5,483 bases of DNA from Gemmatimonadales bacterium. GTDB lineage: Bacteria > Gemmatimonadota > Gemmatimonadetes > Gemmatimonadales > GWC2-71-9. The DNA is taken from NCBI GenBank assembly GCA_013003805.1, contig JABDII010000226.1:1-5483 (forward strand), given 5' to 3'. The first letter of the stretch is position 1. Each line of letters begins with the position of its first letter. Shown here piece by piece: positions 1 through 5,458 of this stretch. The notes below the pieces were generated by a model. It worked only from the letters and a program-made list of their open reading frames with translations. It had not been told where the DNA came from and searched no databases. The position numbers and the translations under genes are program-made.

Positions 1-123
1 CGGGAAGGACGATTCGACGCCCATGCCTGGGTCGAGTTCCGGAACATGGTTCTGGGGGACCACGAGGAACACACCGGCTCCTTCACCGAACTTCCGGACA
101 TTCAAGTCGCCAAGAAGAGGTGA
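1..123 (+). CDS. Lasso peptide B2 leader peptidase, C-terminal fragment (5' end outside window)
   Basis: Frame 1 is open from the first base to a TGA at 121-123 and encodes 40 residues. The fragment carries the block AHAWVEF (residues 7-13) followed by VLGDHEEH (17-24). This matches the C-terminal part of lasso-peptide B2 proteins (transglutaminase-like fold, Transglut_core3), where a Cys-His-Asp triad cleaves the leader peptide from the precursor. Here H8 would be the catalytic His and D20 the likely Asp; the Cys lies upstream of the window. In the family B2 works with the leader-binding B1 protein in the cytoplasm and hands the core peptide to the C cyclase. The following kinase gene begins 9 nt after the stop, and its Shine-Dalgarno sequence lies within the last codons and stop of this gene, so the two are probably co-translated. 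The call rests on a short fragment, but the motif and the downstream genes agree. The alternative is another transglutaminase-like protease. Confidence 0.8.
   Translation, partial: REGRFDAHAWVEFRNMVLGDHEEHTGSFTELPDIQVAKKR
113..123 (+). promoter_or_regulatory. Strong Shine-Dalgarno sequence that fixes the GTG start of the lasso kinase
   Basis: AGAAGAGGTGA lies across the last codons and stop of the B2 gene and closely resembles the full anti-Shine-Dalgarno complement (AAGGAGGTGA). It ends 9 nt before the GTG at 133. There is no in-frame ATG until about residue 112 of the protein, so this site decides the start and indicates translational coupling with B2. Confidence 0.7.
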
Positions 124-132
124 TGTAGCGTC

Positions 133-1089
133 GTGCCGGATCATGCGATTTTTGGTGGGGTTCTTCGATCGGAGATTCACTTTCCCGACCTCCGACCCGC
201 GGGCGGGGGCGGGGGCGGGGCGCACCCGACTTGGTCATTTCATCGGTCCCCCGAGGCGCCGCCGCCAGACGCCGGCGAGTTCTTAGGCGAGGTGGCGTTC
301 GACGCCGGCTCTCACCTCAGGGTCTCCAAGACCCCTCGAGGCCTTCGATTCGTTTACACTGATACCGGAGTGTTCGACGTGTCGGCGGACGGGCGCGACA
401 TCGTGTGGTTTCCCACACCGGACGCGGACCTTGACCTGGCCCTGATCGACGTCGCGGGGCGGGTCATGGCGGGGGCGCTCCATCTCTCCGGACTCCTCTG
501 TCTTCACGGGAGCGCCGTCGCGCTTACGCACGGGGGGATCGCCTTCCTGGCACCGAAACACTACGGCAAGTCAACGCTTGCGCTCGCTATGACGCGCGGA
601 GGGGCGAAGCTGCTTACCGATGACACCCTCCCGGTGGAGCTCGGCCATCCGATCCAGCTGTGGCCCGGCGTGCACAGTGTCCGGCTCTGGGCCGACTCGG
701 CTGAGCGTCTCGCGCCGGATCGCATCGGCACCAGTCGCGAATACGGAGGAAAGCATGTGCTCGATGAACTCTCCAAGGACGCATTGGCGAACCACGTGGC
801 GCCGCTGTCCGCCGTCTACATCCTGAGTCCGCCACCCCAAACACCGTCCGGCCCGGCCACACGGTCTCGGCTGGCTGATGTTCCAGCGGCCATGGCGTTG
901 GTCCAGCACACCAAGATCGGTGCGCTGCTCGGCAAGTCCGAAGCGCCAGCCCTGTTCGAACGAGCAGTTGCCGTGGCCCGCGACGTACCGGTCTACTCAC
1001 TCGAATACGAGCGCGACTTCGCCCACGTCGACCACCTGGTTCAGCAACTACTGGAATGGCACTCCAGGCCGCCGGGGCCCACCGCATGA
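133..1089 (+). CDS. HPr-kinase-like lasso peptide kinase
   Basis: A 318-residue protein with a GTG start behind a strong Shine-Dalgarno sequence. The N-terminus (IFGGVLRSEIHFPDL, residues 6-20) has the usual opening of HPr-kinase-related proteins in RiPP clusters. The kinase core is ordered as in HPr kinase/phosphorylase: LHGSAVAL (H125 at the conserved His), P-loop APKHYGKST (140-148, with K146 and S147), then LLTDDTLP (D163-D164). RLW at 184-186 is a further conserved-looking segment. In paeninodin-type clusters such kinases phosphorylate the C-terminal Ser of the lasso precursor using ATP, in the cytoplasm. It sits between B2 and the nucleotidyltransferase and overlaps the latter by ATGA. 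Oddities are the P-loop, in which the usual Gly residues are replaced by A140 and H143, and a six-glycine run at residues 24-29 encoded by a G-rich repeat. The alternative is a non-lasso HprK paralogue, which the neighbours make less likely. Confidence 0.82.
   Translation: MPDHAIFGGVLRSEIHFPDLRPAGGGGGGAHPTWSFHRSPEAPPPDAGEFLGEVAFDAGSHLRVSKTPRGLRFVYTDTGVFDVSADGRDIVWFPTPDADLDLALIDVAGRVMAGALHLSGLLCLHGSAVALTHGGIAFLAPKHYGKSTLALAMTRGGAKLLTDDTLPVELGHPIQLWPGVHSVRLWADSAERLAPDRIGTSREYGGKHVLDELSKDALANHVAPLSAVYILSPPPQTPSGPATRSRLADVPAAMALVQHTKIGALLGKSEAPALFERAVAVARDVPVYSLEYERDFAHVDHLVQQLLEWHSRPPGPTA
201..220 (+). repeat. G-run repeat with canonical G-quadruplex pattern inside the kinase gene
   Basis: Four G runs of 3, 5, 5 and 4 bases are separated by single C residues, from the tandem unit GGGGGC. 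It encodes most of a six-glycine run (residues 24-29) in the N-terminal part of the kinase. The pattern fits the G3+N1-7 quadruplex rule on the coding strand. Tandem G runs are also prone to replication slippage. Whether it folds or matters in vivo is inference. Confidence 0.6.
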
Positions 1090-2207
1090 CCCTCTCGCGT
1101 CTCACACCAGAAGTCCAAGTGCTCCTCCTTACAGCGGGACAACCCAATGCGGAGCGCCAGGTCCGAATGCGTACCCTCTTGACAGGGCCCTTTCGCTGGC
1201 GGCAGCTGTTCTTCCTAGCCACTCGGGAGCGCGCGGAACCGGCACTCCGTCACCGGCTCGGTGAGATCGAGGGCTTCGCCATGCCGGAAGCCGAGGCTGA
1301 AGAGCTACGACGCTTGGCAATGATCGAGGAATTTCATGCGACCCATCTCGAGCGGCGCCTCCATGAAGCGCTCGAGATCCTCGAGCAGGCCGGCATCGAA
1401 ACGATGATCCTCAAGGGGGCGGCACTCGCGTATACAGTCTATGGGTCGTTCGCTGAGCGACCCATGGGCGACCTCGACCTCCTGCTCCTCGATAGCGGGC
1501 GGGCCAAGGAGGCGCGAGACCTGCTCAGGCCATCCGGGTGGGATTGGAGCGGCGATATCCGGGATGAAGCCCGCTATGCGGAGCATCACCACCTTCCTCC
1601 GCTGGGGGACCGTGCCGGGACTGGCCTTCGCCTCGAGCTCCATACCGCACTGTTTCCGCGCAATCAACCGTTTCACGGTTTCGCTGAAGACTTCGTCGCC
1701 CGCCGGACGTCGATTCCGGCAAGGGACCGCACCATCCTCATCCCCGATCTCCCCGATCAACTGCTCCACATCTGCCTGCATTTCGCCTGGTCGCATGTCA
1801 TGCAAGTCGGGGCTTGGCGGACCATGCGCGACGTGGACACCATCGTGCGGAACGGGACGGTCGAGTGGCCCGCGTTTGTGGATCGCGCACGAAGCTATCG
1901 AGCGGAGAGGTGCTGCTATTGGACGCTGCGGCTGGCGCGAGCAATCACCGATGCTCCCATACCCGACACCGTTCTCGACGATTGTCAGCCAAGATACCCA
2001 AGCGCGTTGCTCGGCTGGCTGGAGCACCGCTACTTACGCAGGATGTTGCCGACCGACGCGACGGTGCAGTCGGCGCGTTTCGATCAGATGGTATGGCAGT
2101 TGGGCATCCAACCGGAGAGAAGCAGCCGCGGGGCGGCGCTCCCGTGGAACGCCATGGGTCCTGAGGCGGTGGGAGACACGACAGTGAGCGGCGAGGAGGG
2201 CCTTTGA
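1086..2207 (+). CDS. Lasso-cluster nucleotidyltransferase family protein (NTP_transf_5 type)
   Basis: A 373-residue protein if the ATG at 1086 is the start. I chose that start because its ATGA overlaps the kinase stop, the usual form of coupled RiPP operons; an in-frame ATG at 1056 would add 10 residues inside the kinase gene. No good Shine-Dalgarno sequence precedes 1086, in keeping with re-initiation. Residues 1-100 are mostly helical and charged. The nucleotidyltransferase core follows: LKGAAL (109-114), then RPMGDLDLLL (125-134) with the metal-binding D129-x-D131 pair, then ELHT (184-187) where the family has its next conserved element. Helical segments with LHICLHFAWSH (about 227-237) and WRTMRDVD (244-251) complete the usual pattern of PF14907 proteins. 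The last 25 residues look disordered. In the pseudomycoidin cluster a protein of this family follows the kinase and modifies the phosphorylated lasso peptide further. The natural donor substrate here is unknown. Confidence 0.8.
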   Translation: MTLSRLTPEVQVLLLTAGQPNAERQVRMRTLLTGPFRWRQLFFLATRERAEPALRHRLGEIEGFAMPEAEAEELRRLAMIEEFHATHLERRLHEALEILEQAGIETMILKGAALAYTVYGSFAERPMGDLDLLLLDSGRAKEARDLLRPSGWDWSGDIRDEARYAEHHHLPPLGDRAGTGLRLELHTALFPRNQPFHGFAEDFVARRTSIPARDRTILIPDLPDQLLHICLHFAWSHVMQVGAWRTMRDVDTIVRNGTVEWPAFVDRARSYRAERCCYWTLRLARAITDAPIPDTVLDDCQPRYPSALLGWLEHRYLRRMLPTDATVQSARFDQMVWQLGIQPERSSRGAALPWNAMGPEAVGDTTVSGEEGL

Positions 2208-2245
2208 GGCATCAACGAGCGATGAGTGAGGCGCGTCCAGCGGAG

Positions 2246-2317
2246 AGCCACTGGTCAGATTCGAACTGACGACCTGCTCATTACGAGTGAGCTGCTCTAC
2301 CCCTGAGCTACAGTGGC
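2246..2317 (-). tRNA. tRNA-Thr (anticodon CGT)
   Basis: The minus strand folds into a complete cloverleaf. The acceptor stem is GCCACTG/CAGTGGC (7 bp). The D arm is GCTC-AGGGGTA-GAGC. The anticodon stem GCTCA/TGAGC encloses the loop CTCGTAA, giving CGT at 2283-2285. The T arm is GTCAG-TTCGAAT-CTGAC. The discriminator base would be T (2246) and CCA is not encoded, so it must be added enzymatically. The gene is 72 nt and lies 23 nt downstream of tRNA-Leu, so it is probably processed from the same transcript. Its 3' end faces the 3' end of the lasso operon, 38 bp away. It decodes ACG codons. Confidence 0.97.
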
Positions 2318-2340
2318 GGGAATTCTTCGAGTGACTACGA

Positions 2341-2422
2341 TGCCCTGGCGCGGATTCGAACCGCGACGCCTTTCGGCACTACCCCCTCAAGATAGCGTGT
2401 CTACCAATTTCACCACCAGGGC
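2341..2422 (-). tRNA. tRNA-Leu (anticodon GAG)
   Basis: An 82-nt class II tRNA on the minus strand with a long variable arm. The acceptor stem is GCCCTGG/CCAGGGC with discriminator A at 2341. The D-loop has the typical leucine form GTGAAATTGGTAGACAC. The anticodon stem CTATC/GGTAG (one T-G pair) encloses TTGAGGG, giving GAG at 2386-2388. The variable arm forms around TGCCGAAAGGCG, and the T arm is CGCGG-TTCGAAT-CCGCG. No CCA is encoded. It is the first gene of a two-tRNA unit and has a strong promoter immediately upstream. It decodes CTC and CTT codons. Confidence 0.97.
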
Positions 2423-2433
2423 GGAGACGGGTG

Positions 2434-2462
2434 AAGATAGCCGACCGGCACGGGCGGGTCAA
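2434..2462 (-). promoter_or_regulatory. Sigma70-type promoter of the tRNA-Leu/tRNA-Thr unit
   Basis: On the minus strand TTGACC (2457-2462) is followed by exactly 17 nt and then TATCTT (2434-2439). Initiation would fall at about 2427, some 5 nt before mature tRNA-Leu. The segment just after the -10 (CACCCG) is GC-rich, like the discriminators of stringently controlled stable-RNA promoters; that regulation is inferred. A second -35-like TTGACG lies 9 nt further upstream (2466-2471). Confidence 0.75.
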
Positions 2463-2476
2463 GCGCGTCAACCCCT

Positions 2477-2493
2477 TAACCCACAGTGGGTTA
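2477..2493. other. Perfect 7-bp hairpin upstream of the tRNA promoter
   Basis: TAACCCA and TGGGTTA are perfect inverted repeats around a 3-nt CAG loop. The element lies 14 bp upstream of the tRNA -35 box and 98 bp past the stop of the outer-membrane protein gene. No T tract follows on either strand, so it is not a convincing intrinsic terminator. It could be a protein-binding dyad or help end transcription from the barrel gene. Confidence 0.4.
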
Positions 2494-2534
2494 CCAATCA
2501 CAGTCAGGGAGTCCGACGGGGGTCCCAGACGTCA

Positions 2535-2568
2535 ACGAGAGGGCCAAGCTCAAGCCTGACCCCCTCGT
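2535..2568 (-). terminator. Possible weak terminator hairpin of the outer-membrane protein gene
   Basis: ACGAGAGGG (2535-2543) and CCCCCTCGT (2560-2568) can pair over 9 positions with one A-C mismatch around a 16-nt loop. It begins 23 bp beyond the stop of the minus-strand barrel gene, where a terminator is expected. No T tract follows, so this is only a candidate; the dyad may be chance in GC-rich sequence. Confidence 0.25.
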
Positions 2569-2591
2569 CCTCCCGAGCCCGTGTCAAACGA

Positions 2592-3185
2592 TCAATGGAA
2601 CGTGACGCTGACACCGAGATTCACAATACGTTCACGCCAATCATCGTAGCTCTGGCCGTAGAGATCGATCGTCGGCGTGATGGAGATGTTCCGTCCCACG
2701 CGAATGTCATACCCGGCGCCGATGACCGCGCCAAATCCCGTCTCCTCATCCACAAGGAATGAGAACCGTCCCCCGGTCTCTTGCCGGAAGTGGGCGAATC
2801 CCGCGCCGCCCTTCACGAAGAACCCGCCGCGACGCGCGGGATACCACTGGGCGATGAACATGACACTGGTGAGCGTCTCGTCCAGATCGAAATCTTCATT
2901 CCAGGTCCAGGCGTACACCTCGCCTCCCAAGAGGAGGTTTTGGTTCAGAGTACCGCCCGCTTTGACCGTGATGGCTGGTCCGGTCACATCGTCGCCGAAC
3001 CCGCCGGGTACGCCCTTGAGGTCAAAGGCTTCGTTCCCCGCTCCGAGGCCGGCCGCAAACCAGAAGCCTTCTCGATAGTTGCGGTGAATCTCACGGAGCG
3101 TCGACCGTCTTCCTTGGGCGCTGGCGTCGGGTGCAAACCCGAGAACGAGCGCCAACACTGTGGCAAACGATAGCGCGACTCTCAT
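2592..3185 (-). CDS. Small outer-membrane beta-barrel protein, exported
   Basis: A 197-residue protein starting at the ATG at 3185-3183. The frame stays open upstream to 3305, but this start is chosen because AGAGG (3194-3198) precedes it by 8 nt and it opens directly with a signal peptide: MRV, a hydrophobic stretch ALSFATVLALVLGFA (residues 4-18), and a cleavage-like ASA|Q after residue 23. The mature part alternates hydrophobic and polar residues in Gly- and aromatic-rich strands, for example FWFAAGLGAG (41-50), NLLLGGEVYAWTW (83-95), FFVKGGAGFAHF (122-133) and FGAVIGAGYDIRV (151-163). It ends VNLGVSVTFH (188-197), close to the C-terminal strand signature of outer-membrane barrels. The pattern fits the OmpA/OmpW-like small barrel superfamily (about eight strands). 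The ligand or role is unknown. It is monocistronic and divergent from SURF1. Confidence 0.75.
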   Translation of the reverse strand: MRVALSFATVLALVLGFAPDASAQGRRSTLREIHRNYREGFWFAAGLGAGNEAFDLKGVPGGFGDDVTGPAITVKAGGTLNQNLLLGGEVYAWTWNEDFDLDETLTSVMFIAQWYPARRGGFFVKGGAGFAHFRQETGGRFSFLVDEETGFGAVIGAGYDIRVGRNISITPTIDLYGQSYDDWRERIVNLGVSVTFH

Positions 3186-3411
3186 AAGAGTATCCTCTGC
3201 TGTGTCATTCGGGCGGCCGAAGGCCGTGACCGAACTGCTTATACTTGTGACCGGCAACCACCTGGTTCCATGCCGCACCGAGCCAAAAGGCAAGGCGTAG
3301 ACCAATCGGTCAATTGGCCACTAACTGGTTGTAAGACTTGGTGTTAGGCTGTTGTCTCAGGGCCAGGCAGACGAACGATAGGCCCTGGATTGTCCTCCAA
3401 CGCAGACATCG
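3186..3411. promoter_or_regulatory. Divergent control region between the barrel protein and SURF1 genes
   Basis: These 226 bp hold the starts of two divergent genes. On the minus strand TATAAG (3238-3243) could be a -10 for the barrel gene, but I see no good -35. Short dyads are dense: CCAAT-N6-ATTGG (3302-3317), the overlapping GACC-AATC-GGTC (3300-3311), CAGGGCC/GGCCCTG (3358-3364 with 3381-3387, in the SURF1 leader) and CGGCC-GAA-GGCCG (3214-3226, in the barrel gene's leader). No convincing + strand promoter is visible. I see no further gene here. Confidence 0.4.
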
Positions 3412-4140
3412 ATGTCACTTCGATCAACGCCTGTTCTCGTCGGCCTCATCCTTCTCGTCACGGCCACGTGCCTCCGGCTCGGCCTGTGGCAGGTCGATCG
3501 CCTGCACCAACGCCGCGCGATCAATGCGACTTCCATCGCCCAACGCACACTGCCGTCGCTGTCGCTCAATGACCCCTTGCCCCAAGGGATTGCGGACCCC
3601 CTCCCCAACCGACACGTGACGGCGGTGGGGGAGTTTGACCATTCGCAGCAGGTGGTCGTACGAGGAAGGGTCTACCGGGAGGCCCCGGGTGTGCATGTTG
3701 TTACCCCGCTCCGGCTCACCAATTCCGACACCGCGGTGTTGGTGAATCGGGGCTTCGTCCCGGCGCCTGATGCGATGACTGCGGAGGTAGATTCCCTCGA
3801 CGAAGTGGGGCCGAGGCGCGTAACCGGGATTGCCTTTGCGATTCCGACCGATGCGGACGGTGGCACGCCGCTGGTCCATGCAGGACGGACCACGTGGAAG
3901 CGCCTCGATCTGGCGGCGCTCCGGGCCCGCCTGTCATACCCCATCCTCGACGTCTACGTCCTCGAGGAGCCCGACAGTGGCTTACCGCGATATCCCCGCC
4001 GGCTCGAGCCGCGGCCGATCGACGACGGGCCCCATCTGAGTTACGCCATCCAATGGTTCTCGTTTGGGACCATCGCACTGGTAGGTGGGGTCATCCTCGC
4101 CTTCCATGAGAGGAAGCGCGCCCGCCGCGGCTCCCGCTGA
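3412..4140 (+). CDS. SURF1-family cytochrome c oxidase assembly protein
   Basis: A 242-residue inner-membrane protein with the SURF1 layout. A first membrane helix covers about residues 6-25 and runs into RLGLWQVDRLHQRRAI (22-37), where the family has its LGxWQ-x-x-R signature. A large periplasmic domain follows with GEFD (73-76), APGVHVVTPLRL (91-102) and VLVNRGFVP (109-117). A second helix (about 213-231) is preceded by GPHLSYAIQWFSFG (206-219), the conserved C-terminal block, and the basic tail faces the cytoplasm. Family members help insert heme into subunit I of aa3-type cytochrome oxidases. Length is normal for bacterial members. Start at 3412: the frame is closed by a TAG at 3379-3381 and no other ATG, GTG or TTG lies between; no clear Shine-Dalgarno sequence is present. 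No oxidase subunit genes lie in the window. It is convergent with the dipeptidase, 11 bp away. Confidence 0.92.
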   Translation: MSLRSTPVLVGLILLVTATCLRLGLWQVDRLHQRRAINATSIAQRTLPSLSLNDPLPQGIADPLPNRHVTAVGEFDHSQQVVVRGRVYREAPGVHVVTPLRLTNSDTAVLVNRGFVPAPDAMTAEVDSLDEVGPRRVTGIAFAIPTDADGGTPLVHAGRTTWKRLDLAALRARLSYPILDVYVLEEPDSGLPRYPRRLEPRPIDDGPHLSYAIQWFSFGTIALVGGVILAFHERKRARRGSR

Positions 4141-4151
4141 CCCCCCTCCGC

Positions 4152-5396
4152 TCAATTGCGATCCAGCGTTTCGAGGGTTGCCGTCGAAGGGGGCCGCTCC
4201 TGCTGAAGCCGTCGGGCAGTCTGTTCCGTTGCCCGAAAGGCCCGGAGCACGTTCTCGCCGGCGAGCTTCCTCAGGTCGGTGTCACTCCAGCCGCGGCGGA
4301 TCAGTTCAGCGAATAACGTAGGAAACGTCGAGACGTCCTCGAGTCCGGTCGGCCCACGGTCGATCCCGTCATAATCGCTGCCTATTCCGACATGATCGAC
4401 CCCGGCGACACGGCGGACGTGCTCGATGTGATCGGCCACATCAGCCACGGTTGCCCGCGGCATGGGGTGGGTCCGGATGTATTCCTCCCAGATCCGGCGG
4501 CGCTCTGCCGCTTCCGTGACGCCTTGGAACAACTGCCGCACCTCGCCGCGACGAGCGTTGGCTGCGGCCAACACGGCCTCCGAAATGAACTCCGGGACGA
4601 ACGTGAGCATCACGACGCCGCCGTTCGCCGGCAGCAATCGCAGAATTTCATCCGGCACGTTGCGAGGAACGTCGGTCACAGCCCGCGCCGAAGAATGCGA
4701 GAAAATGACCGGCGACTCCGAGGTCTCGATCGCGTGACGCATGACGTTGGGAGACACGTGGGACAGATCGATCAACATGCCCAGCCGGTTCATCTCACGC
4801 ACGACCTCGCGGCCGAAGGCCGTCAGGCCCCCGTGACGCCGCTGCCCATGGGCCGCGTCGGCCCAGTCGAGGGTCACATTATGCGTTAGCGTCATGTACC
4901 GGACGCCCAGGTCGTAGTAGGCACGCAAGGCGCCGAGTGAGTTCTCGATGGCATGCCCGCCTTCCATCCCGATGAGCGACGCGATGCGTCCCCGCGCGAA
5001 CTCTCGCTCGATATCAGCAGTCGAGAGAGCCAAGGCGAGATCGTCCGGGTACTTGGCGATCATGCGCCGGACGATGTCGATCTGTTCCAACTGGACTCGG
5101 GCGTAGCCGCTATCGGGAATCTCCCCGGGGATGTAGACCGACCAAAATTGGGCGCCGACCATTCCCTTCCTGAGCCTGGCGATGTCGGTTTGGCCCCGCG
5201 TCCGCTGCGACAGATCGTAGGCGTCCACGTCGAACGGCGCCTTATCGAACCGCCGGATGGCCCAAGGGAGGTCGTTGTGGCCATCGATGAGCGGCGTCGA
5301 GCGGAGAATCGCCCGGGCGTGCTCGAGAGCGGGGTCGGACTGCGCGGCGGCGGGCACAGCCACGAGGGACAGGAGCACAACGGCGGACCAGCGCAT
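4152..5396 (-). CDS. Secreted zinc dipeptidase, membrane/renal dipeptidase family (peptidase M19)
   Basis: A 414-residue exported protein. The signal peptide spans about residues 1-19 (MRWS, hydrophobic core, AVPAAA|QS). The M19 TIM-barrel motifs occur in order: LIDGHNDLPW (36-45) with Zn ligands H40 and D42; LIGMEGGHAI (141-150) with bridging E145; LTLTHN (170-173 core) with substrate-contact H172; LIDLSHVS (208-215) with H213; VIFSHSSARAV (230-240) with H234 and R238; and HVGIGSDYDGI (335-345), whose D341 matches the catalytic Asp of renal dipeptidase. All expected zinc ligands are present, so it should be active. Family members hydrolyse dipeptides, some with a D-residue at the C-terminal side, or related amide substrates; substrate here is not predictable. 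Length is typical for exported bacterial members. GGAG (5406-5409) lies 9 nt before the ATG. The location is periplasm or, if anchored, outer envelope; there is no lipobox Cys. It appears monocistronic. Confidence 0.95.
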   Translation of the reverse strand: MRWSAVVLLSLVAVPAAAQSDPALEHARAILRSTPLIDGHNDLPWAIRRFDKAPFDVDAYDLSQRTRGQTDIARLRKGMVGAQFWSVYIPGEIPDSGYARVQLEQIDIVRRMIAKYPDDLALALSTADIEREFARGRIASLIGMEGGHAIENSLGALRAYYDLGVRYMTLTHNVTLDWADAAHGQRRHGGLTAFGREVVREMNRLGMLIDLSHVSPNVMRHAIETSESPVIFSHSSARAVTDVPRNVPDEILRLLPANGGVVMLTFVPEFISEAVLAAANARRGEVRQLFQGVTEAAERRRIWEEYIRTHPMPRATVADVADHIEHVRRVAGVDHVGIGSDYDGIDRGPTGLEDVSTFPTLFAELIRRGWSDTDLRKLAGENVLRAFRATEQTARRLQQERPPSTATLETLDRN

Positions 5397-5439
5397 GGAA
5401 CATTTCTCCGGGAGACAGAAGACAGATACAGAAAGGTAG

Positions 5440-5458
5440 CTCGGTACCCTGTACCGAG
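5440..5458. other. Perfect 8-bp inverted repeat upstream of the dipeptidase gene
   Basis: CTCGGTAC and GTACCGAG pair perfectly around the 3-nt loop CCT, 44 bp upstream of the dipeptidase ATG. No T tract follows on either strand, so an intrinsic terminator is unlikely. It may be an operator within the dipeptidase promoter or a structured 5' leader element. I found no clean -35/-10 pair in 5397-5483 to place it against. Confidence 0.45.

Noticed and set aside
23..286. + strand open frame starting at 23, as a possible small precursor peptide
   Set aside because: It overlaps the B2 end and the kinase start in another frame, has no leader-like YxxP motif or ring-forming core, and no Shine-Dalgarno sequence; it is not a lasso precursor.
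614..1222. Minus-strand open frame of 202 codons opposite the kinase gene
   Set aside because: Arg-rich, low-complexity translation, no Shine-Dalgarno support, and it spans the junction of two well-supported + strand genes.
1305..2027. Long minus-strand open frame (240 codons) opposite the nucleotidyltransferase gene, and a 248-codon + strand frame at 1441-2187
   Set aside because: Both lie entirely within the recognised nucleotidyltransferase gene and their translations show no domain motifs; long shadow frames are expected in GC-rich DNA.
2518..2564. GGGGGTC/GACCCCC inverted repeat as a terminator
   Set aside because: The loop is 33 nt, no T tract follows, and it conflicts with the better 2535-2568 pairing.
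2313..2762. + strand open frame of 149 codons
   Set aside because: It runs through tRNA-Leu, the tRNA promoter and the end of the barrel gene; no product is plausible.
3213..3227. A 15-bp identical repeat (GCGGCCGAAGGCCGT) also at 4809-4823
   Set aside because: The second copy is ordinary coding sequence for TAFGR in the dipeptidase; the GC-rich self-complementary core makes chance recurrence likely.
3186..3305. Upstream extension of the barrel protein to an ATG at 3305
   Set aside because: The extension would place 40 residues before a clear signal peptide; the ATG at 3185 has its own Shine-Dalgarno sequence.
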